A stretch of 64,000 nt of DNA from positions 2,542,001-2,606,000 of the forward strand of contig NC_018020.1 in NCBI RefSeq assembly GCF_000266885.1. Reading direction: 5' to 3'. Source of the stretch: Turneriella parva DSM 21527. Its GTDB lineage: Bacteria; Spirochaetota; Leptospiria; Turneriellales; Turneriellaceae. The stretch's first letter is position 1; the number at the start of each line of letters is the position of its first letter. Made by a program: the position numbers and the translations under genes. A model generated the notes under the pieces. That model searched no databases. It saw only the letters and a list, made by a program, of their open reading frames with translations, and was not told the origin of the DNA. Positions 17,131-25,549 of this stretch are shown piece after piece.

Positions 17131-17827
17131 ACATGCGACAGTTATCGCAATCGCCATCATGACAGTAGAGGTTTCGGCCTCGACTGCCGGCACGTTGAAA
17201 TTCAGGGGAGATGCCTACGATCTTTCGACGGGTAAATTCGTTTATTCTGAGAATCATTCGGAGTTCTACAAAGAAGGCAAACATGCATATTCGCGTGTAT
17301 CGTACCGCGACGCTGCCGGCAAAGAATTCGCGAGCAAAATAATCACATTTCTGCCAAACCGCACGCAACCCACGTACGAGCTGCGCGATGTGCGCGACGG
17401 TTATGTTGAGGGCATCAGGCGCGAGGCAGGGGGTACAGTGTATTACGCACGGCGCAAGGCCGATGAGCCGATGAAAGAAAAACGCATACAAACCCCTGCG
17501 CCTGCGGTGTTTGACGGTGGCTTTGATTATTTTGTGCGCGAAAATTTTAACGAGATCTGCGCAGGTACGAATAAGTCGTTTTTCTTTGCTGTACCCATAG
17601 AACTCGATTACTTTCGCTTTCGTGTGGCACGGCAAGAGTCTGGCGATGTCTGCCGCATGAACCTCGAGCTCGATAACGTGTTGCTGCGGCAGATCGTGCG
17701 CCCGATTAAACTCTGGTATGAAACGAAAACGGGCCGGTTAAAAAAATACGAGGGCATTTCAAACATCAATGGCCCCGATGGCAAGAGTCTCAAGGTGCGC
17801 GTCGTTTTCACCTATCCAGAGAAATAA
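17096..17827 (+). CDS. Secreted protein of unknown function in the lipid operon
   Basis: 243 residues. Hydrophobic leader HATVIAIAIMTVEVSAS, then a beta-rich body (TLKFRGDAYDLSTGKFVYSE, VFDGGFDYFVRENF, IVRPIKLWYETKTGRLKKYEG), consistent with a periplasmic lipocalin- or DUF3108-like lipid-binding barrel. The start overlaps the CFA synthase by 35 bases; a later start at 17159 would shorten the leader. It sits between CFA synthase and the MFS carrier, whose start overlaps its stop by one base. Function unknown; lipid handling is inferred from context. Confidence 0.65.
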   Translation: MDWLNLISTGCKHATVIAIAIMTVEVSASTAGTLKFRGDAYDLSTGKFVYSENHSEFYKEGKHAYSRVSYRDAAGKEFASKIITFLPNRTQPTYELRDVRDGYVEGIRREAGGTVYYARRKADEPMKEKRIQTPAPAVFDGGFDYFVRENFNEICAGTNKSFFFAVPIELDYFRFRVARQESGDVCRMNLELDNVLLRQIVRPIKLWYETKTGRLKKYEGISNINGPDGKSLKVRVVFTYPEK

Positions 17828-19143
17828 TGCGCATATTACCCTTATCGCTTTATGCGCTGGCCGAATCAGGTATTTTTGCCGTCGAGTTTTTTGTCAGGCT
17901 GCAACTGCTGATCTATTACACCGATGTGCTGAAAATTGAGAGTTATCTTGCCTCGATAGCTGCCGGCGCTGCTCTCGTCTGGGATGCCTTCGTGGACCCC
18001 TATGTCGGCACGCTCTCTGATACGTTCAAAAGCCGCTGGGGCAACCGTAAACCGTTTCTGGTCGCGGGCGCGGTATTGATAATACCGTCGCTTTTTTGGA
18101 TATTTGCTCCCTACACGGCTGCCGGCACAGTTGCAATCTTTGTGCAGCTGTTACTCTCGAACCTGTTGCTCAACACAGGCATTACCCTGGTCACGGTGCC
18201 ACACGCGGCGATTTCTGCTGAACTCTCTAAAGATGCCGCAGTACGCGTTCGTATTTTCGCTGCCCGGTTGCTTTTTGCCAACTTCGGCTTGATTCTTGGA
18301 CTCGTCATACCTGCGGCGTTTATGGGCAGCGGACGCAGCACGGGCACCGCACCCTACGAGGTCTTCTCGCAGATTGCTCTGGTCATGGGTGTTATATGTT
18401 TTGCAGCGGTTATCGTCTGCGTTCTCTCGCTCAAAACGACGCACAGCGAGCAGCAAAAATCTGCTGAGCGCAGTTTCTTGAATGACCTGAAGCTGGCGGC
18501 TCGTAACAGATTCTTCGTGGCGCTTTTCATAGCAGGATTTTTAGCGTACATCGCCGTCGCCATCAATTCGACACTCGCGCGCTTCTATTATGACCATTTT
18601 CTGAAACTGAACGAAGACGAGCTGGCTCTGGTTCTGATCGTCTTCATTTTGGTTTGGTCTTTTTCTGTCGTTTTGTGGGTAACTCTCGCGGATAAGTTCG
18701 GCAAAGACCTGCCGGCCACGGTCGGCATTGTCGGGCTGGGCTTCATGACAATATTCAGTTATCCGTTTTTTCCAGAGGGCAAACTGGCAGGGCCAATAGC
18801 TGCGGCTGTTCTGGGCGGCATATTCACCGGCTGCATTTTGCTGTTTGATTCGTATGTCGCCGATGCAGCCGATATCGATTCGGCGAAAAGCGGCCAGAAC
18901 CGCGATGGCCTCTATTTTGGCCTCTGGAAATTCGGCATCAAGGCTTCGCGCGGTGTTGCCGTTGCGCTTTCGGGCATGCTGCTCTGGGCGATTGGCTACC
19001 AGGCTGGTGTTACTCCGGATGAAACTGTCAAGTTTCGTATTGCGCTACTCTTTGGGCCCGCCGTTGGTTCGATTTTTGTGCTGTCAGGGCTGGTATTCTA
19101 TTTCTCTGCCGCAAAAGCGCGCCGCGCCGCGACCGCAACCTGA
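17827..19143 (+). CDS. MFS transporter of the GPH (glycoside-pentoside-hexuronide) type
   Basis: 438 residues, about 12 transmembrane segments. Early motif AALVWDAFVDPYVGTLSD and KSRWGNRKPFLVAGA match the GPH/MelB-like group, with the conserved Asp in helix 2. GPH-like carriers are regular companions of CFA/DUF1365 clusters; a lipid or lysophospholipid substrate is more likely here than a sugar, by analogy with MelB-fold lipid carriers such as LplT and MFSD2A. Start overlaps the previous stop (TAATG). Last gene of the operon; only 38 bases follow before the recombinase. Confidence 0.82.
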   Translation: MRILPLSLYALAESGIFAVEFFVRLQLLIYYTDVLKIESYLASIAAGAALVWDAFVDPYVGTLSDTFKSRWGNRKPFLVAGAVLIIPSLFWIFAPYTAAGTVAIFVQLLLSNLLLNTGITLVTVPHAAISAELSKDAAVRVRIFAARLLFANFGLILGLVIPAAFMGSGRSTGTAPYEVFSQIALVMGVICFAAVIVCVLSLKTTHSEQQKSAERSFLNDLKLAARNRFFVALFIAGFLAYIAVAINSTLARFYYDHFLKLNEDELALVLIVFILVWSFSVVLWVTLADKFGKDLPATVGIVGLGFMTIFSYPFFPEGKLAGPIAAAVLGGIFTGCILLFDSYVADAADIDSAKSGQNRDGLYFGLWKFGIKASRGVAVALSGMLLWAIGYQAGVTPDETVKFRIALLFGPAVGSIFVLSGLVFYFSAAKARRAATAT

Positions 19144-19181
19144 ATTTTCTGAATTGCAACGAAAGCTGCCGATAATCATCT

Positions 19182-20087
19182 ATGCGGGAGTGGGCCGGCG
19201 ATTTCGCTGAATTTCTTGAGTCAGAGCAGAACGCTTCGCCCAATACCCGGGCTGCGTACGCGCGCGACCTTGGCCAGTGGTTCAGCTTTCTCGAGACCGA
19301 AGGTATTCAGAACGACGAAATTACCGGCGAAGATGTTTATGCATTTATCGGCAGCCTCAAGAATCGTGAGCAGGCGCTCGAAAGGCGCACGCAGGCGCGC
19401 AAGCTTTCGGCTATCAAATCATTCTTTCGTTTTCTTGAGCGGCGCAAACTTACTGAAAAAAATCCTGCCCGGTCATTGAAGGCAGCGCGGTACAAACGCC
19501 TGCTGCCGAGGCCCTTACGGCCGCTGGAACTCGAGGCGCTGCTCGACGACGGTATCAGCGACACTTTTACCGCGCTGCGCGACAAGGCGCTCTGGGAGAC
19601 AATCTATTCGTCGGGCATGCGTGTCTCTGAGGCGCTTTCGCTCGATATGGGTCGGTTTAGCGTCGAGTTTGTGCCTGAAGAGCTGACCGTCATGGGTAAA
19701 GGCAGCAAAGCGCGCGTCGTCTATCTCGGCAAAGCAGCGCGCGAGGCACTCAGCGAATATTTGCCGGTACGCGCCGACCAACTGTACCGGCAGGCAAAAA
19801 ATACGCCTGCGCTGTTCATCAACGCCAAAGGGACCCCGCTCACCCGGCGCGGCGCACACTACCTAATCAAGAAGCGCGTCAATGCACTGGGGCTCGACGC
19901 CCGTGTTTCACCGCATAGCCTCAGGCATTCGTTCGCGACCGATTTACTGAATGCAGGCGCCGACATTCGCCATGTTCAGGAAATGCTCGGCCACGCCAGC
20001 GTCTCAACGACCCAGAACTACACGCAGGTTGCCAAAGAGCGGCTGTTTGATGTTTACCGTAAGGCCCACCCGCATGGGCGAAGCTGA
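19182..20087 (+). CDS. Tyrosine recombinase, XerC/XerD type
   Basis: 301 residues, standard Xer length. N-terminal SAM-like domain (FAEFLESEQNASPNTRAAYARDL) and a complete catalytic set: Arg in SGMRVSEAL, Lys in GKGSKARVV, HSLRHSFA, LGHASVSTTQNY with the nucleophile Tyr. Such enzymes resolve chromosome dimers at dif. No second Xer gene or dif site is seen here, so XerC versus XerD cannot be settled. Convergent with the M16 gene, 2 bases between stops. Confidence 0.9.
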   Translation: MREWAGDFAEFLESEQNASPNTRAAYARDLGQWFSFLETEGIQNDEITGEDVYAFIGSLKNREQALERRTQARKLSAIKSFFRFLERRKLTEKNPARSLKAARYKRLLPRPLRPLELEALLDDGISDTFTALRDKALWETIYSSGMRVSEALSLDMGRFSVEFVPEELTVMGKGSKARVVYLGKAAREALSEYLPVRADQLYRQAKNTPALFINAKGTPLTRRGAHYLIKKRVNALGLDARVSPHSLRHSFATDLLNAGADIRHVQEMLGHASVSTTQNYTQVAKERLFDVYRKAHPHGRS

Positions 20088-20089
20088 TT

Positions 20090-21640
20090 TTAGCGTTCGA
20101 GTTGCCTGATATAGACTGTCGTGTTTGTCGCCTCTTTGAAGTATTTGCGTGCGACATCGCGTATCTTTGCCGCGTCGATCTTCTCTACTTCTTCGAGTGC
20201 CGTAAACATTTTGCTATAATCTTGCAGAATGAGTTCATAGTAAGAAAGGTTGTCGGCAAGGCCGGCATTTTGTTGCAGTGTGTGCACGAGTTCTGCGACG
20301 TAGCGGTTCTTAATCTTCTGCAATTCGTCTTCGCTCGGCCCATCAGCCGCTAATTTCTTTATCTCGTCTTCGATGGCCCGTTCAACAGCCGGGTAGTTTG
20401 CAGCATCAAATACATCTGCAAAAATGGTAAACTGCGTATCGAGTTTTTCACCGGGGGTTGAAGAACCGACTTTCACATCGCCGGCAATTTTATCTTGTAT
20501 CACAAGGCGGTTGACGAGCCTCGAGGTCTGGCCTTCGCCGAGCAGGCGGGCCAAAACTTCGAGCGCGCGATCGTCTGCGTGTGTCACCGGTGGCCGTGCC
20601 CAGCCTGAAATCATTGCCGGTGAGTTTTTGGCCTCAAGCCAGGCGATGCGGCGGCCTCGCTGTGGTTCGTACACCGTCGGGGGAAACTCGGGCGTATTGC
20701 TGGGTTTGAGCCTGCCGAAATATTTTTCGATGATGGCGAAAGATTGGTCGAATTCGAGATCCCCCACGATGGCGATGACCATGCGCGAAGGTATGTAGTT
20801 GCGTTTGAAAAACTCGCGGGTTTCTCCCAGGCGCAGCCGGTGCATACTTTTTTCGAAGCCGATGACCGGTTTGCCATAGGGGCTCATGCCGAATGCGGTT
20901 TTGAGAAAAAGTTCGTAGAGCAGCGATGTTGGGCGCGAGTCGTAGCGCATGCGGCGTTCTTCTTTTATCACTTTGCGTTCGGGGTAGAATTCGCGTAAGA
21001 TGGGGTTGAGAAATCGGGCGCTTTCGAGCTCTGCCCACATTTCAAGGCGGTTGGATGGCAATTTGATCTGATAGTTAGTCACATCGGTCGTGGTATAGGC
21101 ATTGTACCCCATTTGACCAGCCTGGGAATAGGCCTGCGAATCTTCTTCGGAGATGACAAATTTCTGAGCCCGGCTTTGCCACATTTCAAGGCGGGTGCTT
21201 AGGCGGGCAATGCGGTCTTCAATAGCCTGGCGTTCGCTGGTCGTCAGAAGCGGGTTCAGCAGCGTGCGCTCAAGTGTGTCTATGCGTTCACCATCGGCCT
21301 CAATTTGGTCGAGATAAACTTTCTCTTGTTCATAGTTCAAAGTACCAAGTCGCTCAGTCCCCTTAAAAAGCAAATGCTCCAGAAAATGGGCAGTCCCCGC
21401 CTGATCAAATGATTCATTCGCAGAGCCAACGCCTATCTTCAGGTAGCAGGCGATCGTCGGGCTAGAGGGTTGCCTCATGAGTATCACGCGCAATCCATTG
21501 GGTAGGGTGCGTTTGCGGATGTTCTTCTCTGTTTTCTGCCTGAAGGCTGACATATCGAACTTTTCTTCAATCGGTGTGACTGGGTTGGTTATAAGCACTA
21601 GCAGGGGTAGAATTAGAGGAGTCAGCCAGTAATGATGCAT
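20090..21640 (-). CDS. M16-family zinc peptidase, secreted or membrane anchored
   Basis: 516 residues. Signal-like N-terminus (WLTPLILPLLVLITNP). The inverted zinc motif HFLEH (H85, E88, H89) is followed by LFKGTERLGT and then an insertion of about 60 helical residues (105-165) before MGYNAYTTTDVTNYQIKLP, LESARFLNPILREFYPER and KEERR. The C-terminal half has the second M16 domain without a zinc site. This insertion type is known from M16 peptidases of deltaproteobacteria and other Gram-negatives. Substrates unknown; probably periplasmic peptide turnover. Confidence 0.88.
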   Translation of the reverse strand: MHHYWLTPLILPLLVLITNPVTPIEEKFDMSAFRQKTEKNIRKRTLPNGLRVILMRQPSSPTIACYLKIGVGSANESFDQAGTAHFLEHLLFKGTERLGTLNYEQEKVYLDQIEADGERIDTLERTLLNPLLTTSERQAIEDRIARLSTRLEMWQSRAQKFVISEEDSQAYSQAGQMGYNAYTTTDVTNYQIKLPSNRLEMWAELESARFLNPILREFYPERKVIKEERRMRYDSRPTSLLYELFLKTAFGMSPYGKPVIGFEKSMHRLRLGETREFFKRNYIPSRMVIAIVGDLEFDQSFAIIEKYFGRLKPSNTPEFPPTVYEPQRGRRIAWLEAKNSPAMISGWARPPVTHADDRALEVLARLLGEGQTSRLVNRLVIQDKIAGDVKVGSSTPGEKLDTQFTIFADVFDAANYPAVERAIEDEIKKLAADGPSEDELQKIKNRYVAELVHTLQQNAGLADNLSYYELILQDYSKMFTALEEVEKIDAAKIRDVARKYFKEATNTTVYIRQLER

Positions 21641-21769
21641 GCACCAGACTCTTGAAATCGGCTGCGGTGAACAGCGCTATGGGGCTGACTAACTATTTTT
21701 TCGCAATGTGTGAGAAAAAATCGACGTTTTCTGGTATTTAATATTTATAAGGCCGGGAGAGCGACGATC

Positions 21770-22216
21770 ATGATGACCACCAGCGTATCATTACCCCATC
21801 AAGTCGCAGCAAAGTGGAGGCGCAAGCAACGCAAGATCATGCGCATGGCGCTCAGAAACATGCGTGTGCAGATGCGCAAACACAAGGTGCGGCGGGGCGT
21901 AACGCGTCGGTACAATCGGGTTCCGGGTGAGCGGGTTATCGTGACAACCAGGTTTACGGAAGCTGAATATGATGCGCTTCATTTTGTTGCAGCGTCGTTA
22001 CGCATAAGTGTGTCGCTCCTCATTTACCATCTGATCTTAATGTGGAAAAAAGCGTCGCGACGGCACAGGCATAACACTCATGTGACTAACTATGAGACCC
22101 ATGTGACAATCTGGCATCCGAATGCCGGCATAGTGACTGAATCTCTGATGGTCTGGCCCAAGACGAACAATGCAGATTTTACTTTGCGTGCTGAACCAGA
22201 AAAAATCTTGAATTGA
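21770..22216 (+). CDS. Basic DUF1564-like protein
   Basis: 148 residues from ATG 21770, which has GGGAGAG 8 bases upstream; an extension to 21710 is in frame but less likely. Very basic N-terminal half (AAKWRRKQRKIMRMALRNMR), then RVIVTTRFTEAEYDALHFVAASLRISVSLLIYHLILMW, which looks like a ribbon-helix-helix-like DNA-binding element and recalls DUF1564, a paralogous Leptospira family. Function unknown; DNA binding is inferred. It ends 3 bases before dapD. Confidence 0.5.
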   Translation: MMTTSVSLPHQVAAKWRRKQRKIMRMALRNMRVQMRKHKVRRGVTRRYNRVPGERVIVTTRFTEAEYDALHFVAASLRISVSLLIYHLILMWKKASRRHRHNTHVTNYETHVTIWHPNAGIVTESLMVWPKTNNADFTLRAEPEKILN

Positions 22217-22219
22217 GAC

Positions 22220-23071
22220 ATGGACAAAACGCAGCTGCCCGATCTGATTGAGAAGAAATACGAAGAAAAAAACTCCAACCCCGGCGTGCTCGAAGAGGCA
22301 GAGACGCGTCGCGCCGTGCTCGCGATTATTGATATGCTCGATCGCGGCGAATTGAGGGTTGCAACCCCGCCGAATTCAGCCGAAAACACCACAAACGAAT
22401 GGCGCGTAAACACATGGGTGAAAAAAGCCATTCTGATGTATTTTCCAATGATGGGGATGCAGACCTCACATGCCGGCGATATCGAATACTGGGACAAGAT
22501 TCCCACGAAGAAAAATTACGCCGCCCAAAAAGTGCGCGTGGTTCCCCCGGCAGTGGCGCGCTACGGCAGCTTTCTTGAACCGGGAGCCATAATGATGCCA
22601 TCTTATGTGAATATCGGCGCCTATGTGGGCGGCGGCACCATGGTTGACACGTGGGCGACAGTCGGCAGCTGCGCGCAGATCGGTCAGCATGTTCACCTCT
22701 CTGGCGGTGTTGGAATTGGCGGTGTACTTGAACCACCCCAGGGACTACCTGTCATTATTGAAGACCATGCATTTTTGGGCAGCCGCTGTGTTGTGGTTGA
22801 GGGCGTGCAGGTGAGTACCGGCGCAGTTCTGGGTTCGGGGGTAATCCTCACAGCATCGACGAAGATCATCGATGTGTCGCAGTCTGAGACGAAGACCTAC
22901 AAGAGTTTCGTGCCCAAGAATTCGGTGGTGATTCCCGGTAGTTATGCGAAGAAATTTCCCGGTGGTGAGTTTCAGGTGCCGTGTGCGCTCATTATCGGGC
23001 AGCGCAAAGAATCCACTGATTTAAAGACCTCGCTCAATAATGCGCTGCGCGATTTTGAAGTGAGCGTTTAA
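22220..23071 (+). CDS. dapD: 2,3,4,5-tetrahydropyridine-2,6-dicarboxylate N-succinyltransferase
   Basis: 283 residues of the left-handed beta-helix acyltransferase type. VPPAVARYGSFLEPGAIMMPSYVNIGAYV, MVDTWATVGSCAQIG and HLSGGVGIGGVLEP are DapD signatures. It succinylates tetrahydrodipicolinate on the way to lysine and meso-diaminopimelate. The presence of the succinylase route fits a diderm cell wall. Located 3 bases after the DUF1564-like gene; other dap genes are not in the window. Confidence 0.95.
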   Translation: MDKTQLPDLIEKKYEEKNSNPGVLEEAETRRAVLAIIDMLDRGELRVATPPNSAENTTNEWRVNTWVKKAILMYFPMMGMQTSHAGDIEYWDKIPTKKNYAAQKVRVVPPAVARYGSFLEPGAIMMPSYVNIGAYVGGGTMVDTWATVGSCAQIGQHVHLSGGVGIGGVLEPPQGLPVIIEDHAFLGSRCVVVEGVQVSTGAVLGSGVILTASTKIIDVSQSETKTYKSFVPKNSVVIPGSYAKKFPGGEFQVPCALIIGQRKESTDLKTSLNNALRDFEVSV

Positions 23072-23080
23072 ACTACCAGG

Positions 23081-23800
23081 GTGAGTTCAGAGGCGGGGCT
23101 GTTTGCGCTGATCGGGGCTGGCCCCTCGCTCGATTATTGTGATACGGAAATCAGCGATCTCTTGCGCCGGGGCGCGCACTTTTTTATCAGCGACTCAATA
23201 GCGTCAGGTTTTCTGCGGCGCTGGCGGCCGCGGCGGGCGAGTGTTTTCACGGTTGAAAATCGCCGGCATATGTACATTCACAGAATTTCTGGGGAGGTAG
23301 ATTTTTCTGTTTTGGCCTACCAGGGTGCAAATGCGCGAAACCTGCGGTTTACCAAAGCCCGCGTAGTTAGTCAGTTTAAAATAACTGGAGAATCGGGTGA
23401 GCTTCCGATGCTTCATTCGCCAGGCACGGTCTTCGGCGTCATGCTTTCATGTGCCGCCACGGTAAACGTTAGTTCAGATTCGCGCGAAATTCACCTTCTT
23501 GGAGCAGATCTCTCTTACATTGACAATCAGGTCTACTGCCGCTACATTGATGACCATACGCCACCGGGCAATCGGCTACTTACAAGAGAACTTTGGCAGT
23601 TTGAAATTATGTTGAAGAAGAGCTCAGTTGTTCATCTTCGGGCTGGTTACGCTATCCGCACTGGCTTTGAACTGGCGCAATCGCGTGAGAATCTATGCCA
23701 ATTTGTGAAATCCGCTCCGAAAAGCACTCGGTTTATCGAGTACTCGCCGCTCGGACTCGAGACGCCAGACGTAGAAAGGCGGTTCCCTGCGCGTAGTTAG
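23081..23800 (+). CDS. DUF115/MptE-like protein
   Basis: 239 residues from a GTG start. IGAGPSLDYCDTEI near the N-terminus and HLLGADLSYIDNQVYCR toward the middle resemble the DUF115/MAF_flag10 family (6-hydroxymethylpterin pyrophosphokinase MptE-like fold), which includes flagellin-modifying Maf proteins. Here it is a short, single-domain version, so flagellar glycosylation is only one possibility. Separated from dapD by 9 bases. Convergent with the ACT-domain gene. Confidence 0.55.
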   Translation: MSSEAGLFALIGAGPSLDYCDTEISDLLRRGAHFFISDSIASGFLRRWRPRRASVFTVENRRHMYIHRISGEVDFSVLAYQGANARNLRFTKARVVSQFKITGESGELPMLHSPGTVFGVMLSCAATVNVSSDSREIHLLGADLSYIDNQVYCRYIDDHTPPGNRLLTRELWQFEIMLKKSSVVHLRAGYAIRTGFELAQSRENLCQFVKSAPKSTRFIEYSPLGLETPDVERRFPARS

Positions 23801-23809
23801 TCAGTTACG

Positions 23810-24433
23810 TCAGAAAGTCAGCTTCTGGTTGAAAAGATCAGACAGAAACACACGGTCTTTCTCACTGATTTCGGTTCCATCAGAGTGGTTAATGAGAAAC
23901 TCATCGCGCACGCCCTGAACGACTGCCTCAGCAGAGAACGAAATAATATCCAAACCCAGCGCGTACAGAACCTGAGTCAGCTGCATCAAGACGCCAGGTC
24001 GGTCGGGCCGCTCGACGACGAGCCGTGAGCAATGCTGCTTCGGATACGCTTCAAACACGAAATCCGATTTTGTCGCCCGTGCATTCTTTATCTGCTGTAC
24101 CTTCTCCGGGTAACGCGCGATAAACTCATCAGGCGTCACATCGCCTTGAATGAGCTCCTGCACCGCCTCAAGAATGGTGTCGCAGGCTGTTTTCGTCAGC
24201 GCCTCGTGCCGCGTTGAGCTAACGATGAAGATGTCTTCGACTTCCGCATCTTCATTCGGGCGCGAATAGGCGCTCAATATGTCCCATCCATAGGCGAACA
24301 GTACGGTAGTGACCTTATACAGAATACCGCTCGCGTCGTGGGGAAACAAAAACTGCAGCTTGTAGTTGCCATCGGCCAGCATCGTACTAGTTAGTCGAAT
24401 ACCTGCAGTTTGCTGGGCAGAGACGGTTACCAT
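23810..24433 (-). CDS. Double ACT-domain protein (GlnD C-terminus-like)
   Basis: 207 residues with two ACT domains: about 25-95 (LFPHDASGILYKVTTVLFAYGWDI) and 130-205 (ERPDRPGVLMQLTQVLYALGLDI). The second closely follows the ACT repeat of GlnD, the PII uridylyltransferase, but no nucleotidyltransferase or HD domain is attached. A free-standing amino acid sensor is the likely role. I use ATG 24433; an upstream TTG adds five residues. A 6-bp hairpin (GTTTGC/GCAAAC, 24437-24450) lies directly before the ATG and could occlude it. Confidence 0.75.
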   Translation of the reverse strand: MVTVSAQQTAGIRLTSTMLADGNYKLQFLFPHDASGILYKVTTVLFAYGWDILSAYSRPNEDAEVEDIFIVSSTRHEALTKTACDTILEAVQELIQGDVTPDEFIARYPEKVQQIKNARATKSDFVFEAYPKQHCSRLVVERPDRPGVLMQLTQVLYALGLDIISFSAEAVVQGVRDEFLINHSDGTEISEKDRVFLSDLFNQKLTF

Positions 24434-24615
24434 ACAGTTTGCAAGCAAACTTCATGCCATTTTCACTCCCCCACACCCCGATGGATTGAGGCACGAATTA
24501 CCTGCGCTAACCTTAGAATTCCCGATCGACCAGCACTACCGTACTTGCGCATCGGGCAATTTGTCGGATATAGTTCTTTTCGCAATGACTGAACTCGTAA
24601 ACTGATGCGGCTTCC
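24434..24615. promoter_or_regulatory. Divergent control region between the ACT gene and the Moco cluster
   Basis: 182 bases without a gene. Apart from the hairpin at 24437-24450 I see no convincing operator, and no pattern that I would call a molybdenum-cofactor riboswitch. Promoters for both directions must lie here. Confidence 0.4.
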
Positions 24616-25533
24616 ATGAACGATATCACGCGAAAGAATGCTTCACTGCGAACTGCTACCGCAACCGCCACGGTGCACTGCTCAGCGACAACTCTTCGAA
24701 TGATTCAAGAAAATACGCTGCCAAAGGGCAATCTTTTTGATGTCGCACGTGCCGCGGGGCTTCTCGGCGCCAAAGCGACGTCTGCCCTCATACCGCATTG
24801 CCATCCGGTGCCCATCGAGCATCTGGGCATTGACTTCGTACTCGAAGAGGCGGGCGAAAAAGCCCGGGTTGTGGTGAAGGTGTTTGCGCAGACAGTTTAC
24901 AAGACTGGCATTGAGATCGAAGCAATGACGGCTGCAACTGTTACGGCGCTCACCGTTTTTGACCTGCTGAAACCAGTTGACCATGAGCTCGAAATTTCTG
25001 GGGTCAGACTCATCGAAAAAACGGGGGGAAAAGCAGACCGCAAAAAGCTCACCGGCAAAGGCCACACGGCCGCAATTCTGGTCTGCTCTGATTCAGTATC
25101 GCAGGGTAAACGCGACGACACGTCAGGCAAGATCATCAAGGCAGAAGTAGAAAAATACGAGGCCAATGTTACAGACTTTAAGATTGTTCCCGACGACATT
25201 GACACCATACAGAAGCAGGTCAGGGCGTGGGTTGCCGCAGGCGTCGAGTTTATTTTCGTAACGGGGGGTACCGGTCTTTCGCTACGCGATCAGGCGATTG
25301 AAGCGATTGCTCCCCTGCTCGAGAAGGTCGCCGATGGTATAGGGGAAAAAATGCGGCATTACGGCAACGAGCGTACACCCCTGGCGATGTTTTCCCGTTC
25401 GCTCGCGGGTTCAATCGGCAAGAGCTTCATTATCTGTCTGCCGGGCAGCTCAAATGGAGCCCGCGAAAGTCTCGATGCAATTTTACCGGCAATCTTTCAT
25501 GCCAATGCGATGCTGCACGGGGGTGGGCATTGA
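24616..25533 (+). CDS. Bifunctional MoaC-MogA/MoaB molybdenum cofactor protein
   Basis: 305 residues. Residues 1-150 are MoaC: LPKGNLFDVARAAGLLGAK, LIPHCHPVPIEHLGIDF, AQTVYKTGIEIEAMTA, and DLLKPVDHELEISGV. Residues 155-300 are a MogA/MoaB domain: AILVCSDSVSQGKRDDTSG, FVTGGTGLSLRD and GSSNGARESLDAI. MoaC works with MoaA to make cyclic pyranopterin monophosphate; MogA adenylates molybdopterin later in the pathway. Early and late steps are thus joined in one chain. First gene of the Moco operon. Confidence 0.92.
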   Translation: MNDITRKNASLRTATATATVHCSATTLRMIQENTLPKGNLFDVARAAGLLGAKATSALIPHCHPVPIEHLGIDFVLEEAGEKARVVVKVFAQTVYKTGIEIEAMTAATVTALTVFDLLKPVDHELEISGVRLIEKTGGKADRKKLTGKGHTAAILVCSDSVSQGKRDDTSGKIIKAEVEKYEANVTDFKIVPDDIDTIQKQVRAWVAAGVEFIFVTGGTGLSLRDQAIEAIAPLLEKVADGIGEKMRHYGNERTPLAMFSRSLAGSIGKSFIICLPGSSNGARESLDAILPAIFHANAMLHGGGH

Positions 25534-25549
25534 CCAGGCGAGGGGCAGC

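Noticed and set aside
19182-20087. Integrase of a mobile element next to the lipid operon
   Set aside because: Size and motifs are those of housekeeping Xer recombinases, and no attachment-site duplication or phage genes are nearby.
24434-24615. Molybdenum cofactor riboswitch before moaC-mogA
   Set aside because: I could not match the expected conserved stems; only a short hairpin near the opposite gene is present.
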